A stretch of DNA of 64,000 bases from CAYPAU01 sp964408825 (GTDB lineage: Bacteria; Patescibacteriota; Microgenomatia; Levybacterales; UBA12049): the NCBI GenBank assembly GCA_964408825.1, contig CAYPAU010000001.1:84024-148023 (forward strand), read 5' to 3'. The position numbers were made by a program, and so were the translations under genes. Positions 50,821 through 58,580 of the stretch are shown here, one piece after another; position 1 is the stretch's first letter, and the number at the start of each line of letters is the position of its first letter. Under the pieces are notes generated by a model that saw nothing but the letters and a program-made list of their open reading frames with translations, made no database searches and had not been told where the DNA came from.

Positions 50821-52261
50821 CCTTCTTCTTATAAAAAAAAGATCTATTCGTGGAATCTTTGCCCTCTCGTCCCGGACCTTATTCATACAAATTTTGGGGT
50901 TTGTGGCAAATCTTTTCCTTACTATTTTTCTTGCGCCTTCGGTTTTTGGCGTATATTTCGTAGTTTCGGCGGCGGTTGCTTTCTTATCGTACTTTTCAGA
51001 CATTGGACTTGCTGCAGCTTTAATTCAGAAAAAAGAATCTGTAACCGAGGAAGATCTTCGGACAACTTTTACAATTCAACAGGTTTTGGTTCTTGCAGTT
51101 GTGGTTGTCGCTCTTTTTTCCTCGGGGTTTATTAAAGGATTTTACAAACTTGATAATGAAGGGATTTTTCTTTTTCAAGCACTAATAATCTCTTTTTTCC
51201 TTTCATCTCTTAAGACTATTCCTTCAATAATTCTTGAAAGAAGTCTTAAGTTTGATAAACTTGTTATACCACAGATCGTTGAGAGTCTTTTTTTTAATAT
51301 AACTGCGGTTTTCCTGGCAATAAAAGGTTTTGGGATAACGAGTTTTACCATAGCGGTACTTCTGCGGGGAGTGGTTGGTCTTATTGCCATTTATATTATC
51401 AGTCCTTGGAAAATAGGTTTTAGTCTGTCATCAAATTCTGCCAAAAAATTATTGTCCTATGGTATTCCTTTTCAGGCAAATAGTTTTCTTGCTCTTATAA
51501 AAGATGATCTTCTGATTGCATATCTTGGAAAGGTATTACCACTTTCTCAAGTAGGATTCGTAGGTTTTGCCCAGAAATGGGCTTTTATGCCCCTTCGCCT
51601 TATAATGGACAATATTATAAGAATAACTTTTCCTTCATTTTCAAGACTTCAGGAAGATAAAAAAGTTCTCGGAAAGGCAATAGAGAAATCTATTTTTGTA
51701 TCAGCATTTTTAATATTTCCCGCACTTACCGCTCTAATTTTTTTGGCCCCTTCCCTTACAAAAATTATCCCAAGATATGAAAAATGGGAACCTGCGCTTA
51801 TGTCAGTTACTTTTTTTTCTCTAAATGCCTGTCTTTCATCTATATCTACCCCTCTTACAAATACTTTAAATGCAATAGGGAAAATTAAGACTACCCTTTA
51901 TTTAATGGTCTTCTGGACATCATCAACTTGGATACTTACGCCTTTTTTTATTAATATTTTCGGCTATAACGGGGTTTCTATAGCGTCCTTTCTTATAGCA
52001 ACTTCTGTTTTTATCGTAATATACTTGGTAAAAAAATACGTTGATTTCAACTGGACTGTGGTTTTCTATCCTTTAACTTCCTCTGTCTTTATGGGTGTAG
52101 TTCTGTATTGGCTGACACGTTTTTTGCCTCAGAATATTTATTACCTTAGCTTTTCTCTTGTCCTTGGACTTATAATATATTTTGGGAGTATATTTATACT
52201 TGCAAAAGATATGGTGCTTTCGGATATCAGGTTAATAAAAGAAAATATTTTTAGAAAATGA
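50807..52261 (+). CDS. MOP superfamily flippase (Wzx-like)
   Basis: 484 residues, 13-14 hydrophobic segments, matching polysaccharide biosynthesis proteins (Wzx/MurJ relatives): LFIQILGFVANLFLTIFLAP near 25-44 and LLSYGIPFQANSFLALIKDDLLIAYLG in the second half. It would flip lipid-linked oligosaccharides to the outer face. This is the only obvious flippase of the cluster, which suggests a Wzx-type pathway. Confidence 0.87.
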   Translation: MEDIDLLLIKKRSIRGIFALSSRTLFIQILGFVANLFLTIFLAPSVFGVYFVVSAAVAFLSYFSDIGLAAALIQKKESVTEEDLRTTFTIQQVLVLAVVVVALFSSGFIKGFYKLDNEGIFLFQALIISFFLSSLKTIPSIILERSLKFDKLVIPQIVESLFFNITAVFLAIKGFGITSFTIAVLLRGVVGLIAIYIISPWKIGFSLSSNSAKKLLSYGIPFQANSFLALIKDDLLIAYLGKVLPLSQVGFVGFAQKWAFMPLRLIMDNIIRITFPSFSRLQEDKKVLGKAIEKSIFVSAFLIFPALTALIFLAPSLTKIIPRYEKWEPALMSVTFFSLNACLSSISTPLTNTLNAIGKIKTTLYLMVFWTSSTWILTPFFINIFGYNGVSIASFLIATSVFIVIYLVKKYVDFNWTVVFYPLTSSVFMGVVLYWLTRFLPQNIYYLSFSLVLGLIIYFGSIFILAKDMVLSDIRLIKENIFRK

Positions 52262-53178
52262 AAAAAATTTCGGCAGTAATTACAACCTTTAATGAGGAGA
52301 GAAAAATTGAGGACTGTTTAAAATCTGTTCGCCAGTTGGCGGATGAGATTATCCTTGTTGATGGATCTTCGACCGATGATACAGTGAAGATTGCTAAAAA
52401 ATATACTTCAAAAATTTACATTCGAGAAAATAATCCCATGCTGAATGTCAATAAAAACTATGGTTTTATGAAAGCAACTAATGAATGGATCCTAAGTCTT
52501 GATGCAGATGAACGAGTTACTCTCGAACTTGCGAAAGAGATAAAAGAGATTCTTAAGTCTCCTGTCTTAAGTCTTAAATCTGATCTCAATGGCTATTATG
52601 TTCCCAGGAGAAATTTCATTTTTGGCAGATGGATAAAACATGCTGGATGGTACCCTGATTATCAACTGAGATTATTTAAGAGGGGAAAAGGTAGATTTGA
52701 GGAAAAGCATGTACATGAAATGCTTAATGTCGAAGGTAAAACAGGGCATCTAAAATCTGATATTCTCCACCTTAACTATGAAAATGTTTCTCAGTTTTTA
52801 AAAAAACTTCTACTATATACGCAAAATGAGGCAGAGCAACTATTGGGAAGTGGATATATTTTTGACTGGCGTGACTGTCTGAGAATGCCTTTCAAGGAAT
52901 TCTTAAGCCGCTTTTTTGCAAGAAAAGGATATAAAGATGGACTTCATGGTCTAGTGTTATCTCTCCTAATGGCTTTTTACCACTTAATAGTTTTTACCGT
53001 CATTTGGGAAAAGACCAAATTCAGAGAATATGATAGCGAGAATTTTTTAAAGGAAACTACCGAAGAAATTGGTAAAGCAAAGAAAGAGTTTTCGTATTGG
53101 CTTAAAAAAGAAAATTCAAACAATGCAAGAAATCCAATCGAAAGAAGCCTTCAAAAGATAACAGACAAATTATCCTAA
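52258..53178 (+). CDS. GT2 glycosyltransferase (WaaE/KdtX-like)
   Basis: 306 residues. SAVITTFNEERKIEDCL, ILVDGSSTDDTV near 37-48 and LSLDADERVT near 80-89, then FGRWIKHAGWYPDYQLRLFKRG, the hallmark of the WaaE subgroup. Residues near 98-109 (SPVLSLKSDL) come from a 7-bp unit array (52551-52585) and look inserted before YYVPRRN. It overlaps the flippase gene by 4 bp. Confidence 0.88.
   Translation: MKKISAVITTFNEERKIEDCLKSVRQLADEIILVDGSSTDDTVKIAKKYTSKIYIRENNPMLNVNKNYGFMKATNEWILSLDADERVTLELAKEIKEILKSPVLSLKSDLNGYYVPRRNFIFGRWIKHAGWYPDYQLRLFKRGKGRFEEKHVHEMLNVEGKTGHLKSDILHLNYENVSQFLKKLLLYTQNEAEQLLGSGYIFDWRDCLRMPFKEFLSRFFARKGYKDGLHGLVLSLLMAFYHLIVFTVIWEKTKFREYDSENFLKETTEEIGKAKKEFSYWLKKENSNNARNPIERSLQKITDKLS
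52551..52585. repeat. 7-bp unit array in a GT2 gene (5 units)
   Basis: TCTTAAG, TCTCCTG, TCTTAAG, TCTTAAA, TCTGATC: 35 bp, in frame. Confidence 0.65.
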
Positions 53179-53181
53179 AAT
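53176..53181 (+). promoter_or_regulatory. -10 box of a GT2 gene
   Basis: TAAAAT overlapping the previous stop; GTG 53188 follows after 6 nt. No convincing -35. Confidence 0.4.
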
Positions 53182-53187
53182 TATTTT

Positions 53188-54096
53188 GTGTTAAAAGTTT
53201 TTGTAACAATAATCACCTTTAATAGTCACAATGCAACACTTGAGTGTTTGGAAAGTGTTGAGAGGATTGAGAAGAAAGGTTTCGAACTTTTTGTTAACGT
53301 TATCGATAACGGTTCAAGAGAAGTTTTTAAGACTAAAAATGAATATAAAAATTTCGTTCTTAAAATTTTAAGATCCGATCAAAACCTGGGGTTTTCAGGA
53401 GGGCAAAATCTTGGAATTAAACAAGCCCTTAGGGATGGAGCAGATTATATAGTCGTTTTGAATAACGATACGATTCTCGATAAAAATTTGATAGTTTCTC
53501 TTATAACAACATTTAAAGAAGGCATGGGTATTGTTTCTCCCAAAATATACTTTGCAAAAGGATATGAATTTCATAAAGAAAGATATAGCGAGAAAGAAAA
53601 GGGTAAGGTTTTTTGGTATGCAGGAGGTATATTTGATTGGAGCAATATGATAGCAAGCCACAGAGGCGTAGACGAGGTCGATAAAGGACAATATGACAAG
53701 CTTTCGGAGATTGATTTTGCTACAGGTTGCTGTATGGCAATAAGGAGTGATGTTTTTGAGAGGGTAGGTTTTTTTGATGAGAAATATTTTTTATATCTTG
53801 AAGACAGCGACTTGTCAAATAGACTGAAAAAAAAGGGTTTAAAGATTATTTATCAGCCAGAGGCAGTCCTTTGGCATAAAAACGCTTCATCGGCGGGTGG
53901 ATCTGGATCTATCTTGCAAGACTACTATATTACAAGAAACAGACTACTATTTGGTTTCAAATACGCTAATTTAAGGACAAAGCTGGCCCTGATAAGAGAA
54001 AGTGTCAAAATTATAATCTCTGGAAGAAGATGGCAAAAACAAGGAGCAATTGATTTCTACTTAGGTAAATTTGGAAGAGGAAGTTTTAATCCATGA
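53188..54096 (+). CDS. GT2 glycosyltransferase (rhamnosyltransferase-like)
   Basis: 302 residues, GTG start. TIITFNSHNATLECL, NLGFSGGQNLGIKQAL near 70, VVLNNDTILDKNL near 90-102, and FFDEKYFLYLEDSDLSNRLKKKG near 195, the pattern of WbbL/rhamnosyltransferase-type GT2 enzymes. Ends in an ATGA overlap with the next gene. Confidence 0.87.
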   Translation: MLKVFVTIITFNSHNATLECLESVERIEKKGFELFVNVIDNGSREVFKTKNEYKNFVLKILRSDQNLGFSGGQNLGIKQALRDGADYIVVLNNDTILDKNLIVSLITTFKEGMGIVSPKIYFAKGYEFHKERYSEKEKGKVFWYAGGIFDWSNMIASHRGVDEVDKGQYDKLSEIDFATGCCMAIRSDVFERVGFFDEKYFLYLEDSDLSNRLKKKGLKIIYQPEAVLWHKNASSAGGSGSILQDYYITRNRLLFGFKYANLRTKLALIRESVKIIISGRRWQKQGAIDFYLGKFGRGSFNP

Positions 54097-54896
54097 AAAT
54101 TTCGGCAGTTGTAATTGCAAAAAATGCAGAAGATGTAATAAGAGAATGTTTTTCATCGTTGAAATTCTGTGATGAAATTATAGTTGTAGATAATGGGTCT
54201 TCCGATAAAACTTCCGATATTGCAAGAGAATTTGGAGCTAAAGTTATTTCGGAAAAATCGGCCGATTTCTCAAAGCTTAGAAATGCTGGCTTAAAAGAGA
54301 CTTCTTTTGACTGGATTTTATATATTGACTCTGACGAAAGAGTTCCGAAGGAGCTTTCGGAAGAAATATTGTTAAAAATAAAAAATCCGGAAGAGCTTGT
54401 GGCTTTTAGAATAAAAAGAAAAAATTATTATCTTGGTTCTTTAAAGTTGAATGAATGGCCGTTTAAAGAGAAGCTTGAGAGATTATTTAAGAAACAGTAC
54501 TTAAAGGGATGGCAAGGTAAGATCCACGAAAGCCCAATTGTGGAGGGTGAAATCGGAGATTTAGAAAACTGTCTTCTTCATTTTACCCATCGGGATTTAA
54601 GTCAAATGCTTACCAAAACCATTGAGTGGTCTGAGATTGAAGCTGACCTTCGTTTTAAAAGTGACCATCCGGTAATGTCTTGGTGGAGATTCCCGAAAGT
54701 GATATTTTCTGCCTTTTTTGAATCTTACTTTAAGCAAGGTGGGTATAAGGCTGGTACAGTAGGAATTATAGAAAGTATATATCAAGCATTCAGTGCTTTT
54801 ATTACATACGCAAAGTTATGGGAAAAACAGCAGGAGAGCAAAATTCCCGCTTCGCAGCGAGGCGAGCAAAATGCAAAAGTCAAAAATACAAGTTAA
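54093..54896 (+). CDS. GT2 glycosyltransferase (WaaE/KdtX-like)
   Basis: 267 residues. SAVVIAKNAEDVIREC, IIVVDNGSSDKT near 28-40, LYIDSDERVPKEL near 70-82, and WQGKIHESPIVEG near 142. A short member of the WaaE group. Its last 20 residues (ESKIPASQRGEQNAKVKNTS) are encoded by a palindromic element and a 7-bp array, so the original C-terminus was probably replaced or extended by these repeats. Confidence 0.85.
   Translation: MKISAVVIAKNAEDVIRECFSSLKFCDEIIVVDNGSSDKTSDIAREFGAKVISEKSADFSKLRNAGLKETSFDWILYIDSDERVPKELSEEILLKIKNPEELVAFRIKRKNYYLGSLKLNEWPFKEKLERLFKKQYLKGWQGKIHESPIVEGEIGDLENCLLHFTHRDLSQMLTKTIEWSEIEADLRFKSDHPVMSWWRFPKVIFSAFFESYFKQGGYKAGTVGIIESIYQAFSAFITYAKLWEKQQESKIPASQRGEQNAKVKNTS
54846..54867. 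repeat. Palindromic element at a gene junction
   Basis: CCCGCTTCG followed by CAGCGAGGCGAGC; the same element as at 32491-32516 apart from a 4-bp difference in the middle. It lies just before ATG 54871 and inside the end of the upstream gene. Confidence 0.75.
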
Positions 54897-57213
54897 AATT
54901 CAAAATCTTTTATTTAAGTTTTGGCCGCTACTATTTATAGTAATTGTCTGGTCTGTTTTCGCAAGTCCGTATTTTTTAAAGAATCTTGTTCCGTTCCCCT
55001 CAAATTACCTTGTTAATTTTTTTCCGCCCTGGGCATCATATGGAGAATTTGCAGGGCCTGTAAAAAATAATGCAATGCCGGATATTATATCCCAGATTTA
55101 TCCTTGGAAAAAACTGACCATAGACTCCCTTAAGAGTGGCGAAATTCCTTTTTGGAATCCTTATAGTTTCTCCGGAAATCCCCATCTTGCAAATTACCAA
55201 TCGGGAGTTCTCTCCCCTTTTAATCTTATTTTTTTTATACTTCCGTTTGTTGATGCATGGAGTGTCCTTATTTTACTTGCGCCCCTTCTCTCGGGTTTTT
55301 TTACTTATCTTCTTATGAGAAGTTTAAATGTCTCGAAATTAGGATCAACTTTAGGCGGTATCGTATTTATGTTTTGTGGTTTTATGGTAGTATGGATGGC
55401 TTATGGGACATTATCTTATGCTATACTTTACCTTCCCTTAGCGTTTTATGCGATTCAAAATTTTGCAAATAGCAAAAAAATTAGATATTTAATACTCCTT
55501 TCTCTAACAATTCCTTTTTCTTTTTTTTCGGGTCATTTTCAAATAAGTTTTTATTTTCTAATCTCAATATTTGTTTTTTTACTCTTTAGGATCTATAAAG
55601 AAACACTTAAAACCAAATTTTTTCTTACAACAGCACTGTTTACAGGCATTCTTTTATCTATGCCTCAGCTTCTACCTTCCTGGGAACTTTATACGCATTC
55701 TATAAGAAAGGCAATTTTTCGCTTAACGGAGACAGTACCAATAGGGTATATAATTACATCCTTTGCTCCTGATTTTTATGGCAATGCCGTTACCCGCAAT
55801 GATTGGTACGGACATTATGCCGAGTGGGCTTCTTTTGTGGGAATAATTTCTCTTATTCTTGCCACAATTTCTTTTCTTAAGCCAAAAAAGGAGATTATAT
55901 TTTTTGGGATTTTAGGTCTTGCATCACTTCTTCTTAGCCTTCAGACTCCACTTGCTGAATTAATTATCAATCTTAAGATACCAGTCGTTTCAACAAGTGC
56001 CCTATCAAGAATAATAGTAATTTTCAGTTTTTCGGCAGCAGTTCTTGCAGGATATGGACTGGATATTCTTAAAGAATATATAGTAAAAAGCAAATCAAAA
56101 AGAATAATTGTTGTATTTTCCGCCTGGATAGTTTTTATCTTTCTAATTTGGACATCTCTTTTCTTTTTCCCTCTTTTGCCACCCGAGAAGATACTTATAG
56201 CAAAGCGAAATATGATACTTCCAACACTTATCTTAACCCTGGGGTCTCTTACTGTTCTCACGTCCTTTTATATAAGAAAATTTGCTTTAGTTTTTTTATT
56301 TGGACTTTTGATTCTTACCTCCTTGGATAGTCTAAGGTTTGCTCAAAAATGGATGCCGTTTGATCCTAAAAAATATGTTTTTCCTACCCCCCCCGTTGTA
56401 AAAGCTCTTCAAAAAGAAACAAGAGGAGTTGACAGAGTTTTTGGAAATATAGGCGGAGAGCTTGTAAATTACTACAAACTTCCCGGAGTTGAGGGATATG
56501 ACCCGCTATATATTGAAAGATACGGAGAATTTTTAAGAAGTGGAGTCGTGGGACATTTCGCTCCACCTGAGAGATCTGTTGTAAAGTTGGGAAGAAGCGG
56601 GGAAAATACAGATAAGATTATAGATCTGTTGGGTGCTAGTGTAATTTTCCATCCAAATGCTGACACCGGTCAGGAGTGGGCGTATCCAGTTTGGAAAAAT
56701 ACCGATAGGTTTGTCCCCATTTATAAAGATGGAAGTTTTCAACTTTACAGAAACAATACTGCTCTTGAGAGAGCAAAACTATTCTATGATTTCGAGATAA
56801 TAAGAGAAAGCGAGAAGATTGTAAATAAGTTTTATGAAACCAATTTTGAGTTCAGAGATAAACTAATCTTAGAAGAAGACCCCAAAGTAAAAAAAGTGAA
56901 AATAAGACCAAAGGGGGTTGCAAAAGTAACTCAATATGGACTTAATAATGTAAGAATAATATCTGAGTCAGAAAACCCGGCAGTCTTGTTCTTAGCAGAT
57001 AATTATTATCCCGGATGGAAAGCATATTTGGATGGAGCACCGGTTAAAATTTTAAGAGCGGACTACTCGTTTAGGGCCATTTCTGTTCCAGAAGGCAAGC
57101 ATTTTATAGAATTTACTTACTTTCCGGCCAGTTTTAGGTACGGAGTAATTCTTGCAGGAACAGGACTTTTGATTATTATCGGTATCTTAGCCTTCGGAAG
57201 AAAAACTATTTAG
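54871..57213 (+). CDS. YfhO family membrane protein (copy 2 of 3)
   Basis: 780 residues. Same plan as copy 1: FPSNYLVNFFPPW, PWKKLTIDSLKSGEIPFWNPY, GNPHLANYQSGVLSPFN, about 12 membrane segments, then a soluble domain with DNYYPGWKAYLDG and a final helix. ATG 54871 fits the family; longer readings run into the repeat. Its first residues (QKSKIQVKIQNLL) come from a 7-bp array (54874-54908). The SNY in place of GDT at the first acidic site may matter for activity. Confidence 0.83.
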   Translation: MQKSKIQVKIQNLLFKFWPLLFIVIVWSVFASPYFLKNLVPFPSNYLVNFFPPWASYGEFAGPVKNNAMPDIISQIYPWKKLTIDSLKSGEIPFWNPYSFSGNPHLANYQSGVLSPFNLIFFILPFVDAWSVLILLAPLLSGFFTYLLMRSLNVSKLGSTLGGIVFMFCGFMVVWMAYGTLSYAILYLPLAFYAIQNFANSKKIRYLILLSLTIPFSFFSGHFQISFYFLISIFVFLLFRIYKETLKTKFFLTTALFTGILLSMPQLLPSWELYTHSIRKAIFRLTETVPIGYIITSFAPDFYGNAVTRNDWYGHYAEWASFVGIISLILATISFLKPKKEIIFFGILGLASLLLSLQTPLAELIINLKIPVVSTSALSRIIVIFSFSAAVLAGYGLDILKEYIVKSKSKRIIVVFSAWIVFIFLIWTSLFFFPLLPPEKILIAKRNMILPTLILTLGSLTVLTSFYIRKFALVFLFGLLILTSLDSLRFAQKWMPFDPKKYVFPTPPVVKALQKETRGVDRVFGNIGGELVNYYKLPGVEGYDPLYIERYGEFLRSGVVGHFAPPERSVVKLGRSGENTDKIIDLLGASVIFHPNADTGQEWAYPVWKNTDRFVPIYKDGSFQLYRNNTALERAKLFYDFEIIRESEKIVNKFYETNFEFRDKLILEEDPKVKKVKIRPKGVAKVTQYGLNNVRIISESENPAVLFLADNYYPGWKAYLDGAPVKILRADYSFRAISVPEGKHFIEFTYFPASFRYGVILAGTGLLIIIGILAFGRKTI
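54874..54908. repeat. 7-bp unit array at a YfhO gene N-terminus (5 units)
   Basis: CAAAAGT, CAAAAAT, ACAAGTT, AAAATTC, AAAATCT: 35 bp, directly after the palindromic element. Confidence 0.55.
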
Positions 57214-57448
57214 AAAGGGCTTCCCAGAATTTAAGTTCCTCAACCTTCATCTTCTTCTTTGCAAGAAAGAAAAGGTATATTATCTCAAGGATCCCAACGG
57301 TATTTACTATTAATATAACTATAAACCAATTTCGCTGATCAAGTTTCACTGCTTTCCATAAAGCCAGACCCTTCCACAAAAGGGACCATAGGAAAACTAT
57401 AAAAACCACAAGAGGCGGTACTTGAGGGAGTGAACCAAAATAATTCAT
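57206..57448 (-). CDS. DUF5652 family small membrane protein
   Basis: 80 residues, two membrane segments (about 14-32 and 45-65). The pattern LWSLLWKGLALWKAVKL, then NWFIVILIVNTVGILEIIYLFF, matches DUF5652. Function unknown. It is the only minus-strand gene in the glycan cluster. ATG 57448 is 6 nt after an extended -10, TGCTATTTT (57463-57455), so it has its own leaderless mRNA. It overlaps the YfhO 3' end by 8 bp. Confidence 0.7.
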   Translation of the reverse strand: MNYFGSLPQVPPLVVFIVFLWSLLWKGLALWKAVKLDQRNWFIVILIVNTVGILEIIYLFFLAKKKMKVEELKFWEALSK

Positions 57449-57454
57449 ATATTG

Positions 57455-57463
57455 AAAATAGCA
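57455..57463 (-). promoter_or_regulatory. Extended -10 of the DUF5652 gene
   Basis: Minus strand TGCTATTTT, 6 nt before ATG 57448. Confidence 0.45.
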
Positions 57464-57478
57464 CAAAAGTATATGGCT

Positions 57479-57506
57479 TTGCAAGGTTTTTAAAAGCTGA
57501 TAGAAT
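57479..57506 (+). promoter_or_regulatory. Promoter of the GT4 gene
   Basis: TTGCAA (57479-57484), 16 bp, TAGAAT (57501-57506); GTG 57513 is 6 nt downstream. Confidence 0.5.
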
Positions 57507-57512
57507 TAGAGT

Positions 57513-58580
57513 GTGAAAATCGGCATTTTTGATCCCTATCTCGATGATTTGGGAGGAGGCGAAAAATATATGATGAAGACAGCCCTATGTCTTGCCGAAA
57601 AGGCCGATGTTGACATTTTTTGGGATAGTAAAGAAGATCTTCGGGAACTTAAAAACAGATTTCTTCTTGATATTTCAAAAATTAAATTAGCAAAAAATAT
57701 TTTTTCTCCTCAAACGCCACTTTTTCAAAGATTAGTTCAAAGCAGAAAATACGACATGATAATTCTTTTAAGCGACGGGAGTATTCCTCTTCTTCTTTCA
57801 AGAAAAATTTTTATTCACTTCCAACAGCCCATCCCCGATTTAAATTTAGATTTTAAGACAAAAATAAAAAAGTACAAGATCAATAAATTTTTTTGCAACT
57901 CTTTTTATACCAAGTCTTATATAGATAAATCTTTAAAGATAAATAATTTGGTGCTATATCCGCCGGTTGATCTTAAGGCAAGAAACATTAAAAAGGAAAA
58001 TATAATCCTTCATGTAGGAAGATTCAGAGTTAAAAATGTCGGCATGGCAGATTATAAAAAACAAACGGTAATGATTAAAGCATTCAAAGACATGATTGAC
58101 GAGAATTTAAAAGGATGGAGATTTATTATCGCAGTAAGCGTTAAAAAAGAGGAGGAGGATCAATTTTCATCTCTTAAAAATTGGGCAAAGGGATACCCGA
58201 TAGAATTTATTGTTAACAAAAATAATGATCAACTGTGGGATACTTATTCAAGAGCAAAAATTTACTGGCATGCTTCAGGGTATGGAGAGGATTTAGGAAA
58301 ACATCCGGAGTTTGCAGAGCACTTCGGAATATCGACCGTTGAGGCAATGGGTGGCGGAGCCGTTCCTGTTGTTTTTGGTGCCGGAGGACAGAAAGAGATT
58401 GTTGAAAATGGAAAGAGCGGATTTTTATGGGATTCTCTTAGAGAACTTAGAGAAAAAACTAATCTTCTTATTTTTGATACTAAGCTTTTAAATAAAATGT
58501 CGTATCAGGCAAAAAAGAGAGCACAAGCATTTTCAGGAGACAGATTCTGCAGGGAACTTTACGGAATGCTTAATTTATGA
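57513..58580 (+). CDS. GT4 family glycosyltransferase
   Basis: 355 residues, GT-B fold, GTG start. N-terminus IFDPYLDDLGGGEKYM with the Gly-rich acceptor-side loop; C-terminal donor site with HASGYGEDLGKHPEFAEHFGISTVEAM near 250-276 (the EX7E region) and VPVVFGAGGQKEIV. It resembles ALG11/PimB-like GT4 enzymes that extend lipid-linked glycans in the cytoplasm. It overlaps the next gene by 4 bp. Confidence 0.86.
   Translation: MKIGIFDPYLDDLGGGEKYMMKTALCLAEKADVDIFWDSKEDLRELKNRFLLDISKIKLAKNIFSPQTPLFQRLVQSRKYDMIILLSDGSIPLLLSRKIFIHFQQPIPDLNLDFKTKIKKYKINKFFCNSFYTKSYIDKSLKINNLVLYPPVDLKARNIKKENIILHVGRFRVKNVGMADYKKQTVMIKAFKDMIDENLKGWRFIIAVSVKKEEEDQFSSLKNWAKGYPIEFIVNKNNDQLWDTYSRAKIYWHASGYGEDLGKHPEFAEHFGISTVEAMGGGAVPVVFGAGGQKEIVENGKSGFLWDSLRELREKTNLLIFDTKLLNKMSYQAKKRAQAFSGDRFCRELYGMLNL

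Noticed and set aside
52328..52345. GCCAGTTGGCGG in a GT2 gene as a palindromic element
   Set aside because: It falls in the ordinary SVRQLADEIILVDGSS motif with no extra residues.
54793..54870. Longer N-terminus of YfhO copy 2
   Set aside because: The extra 26 residues are the upstream gene and repeat DNA read in another frame.
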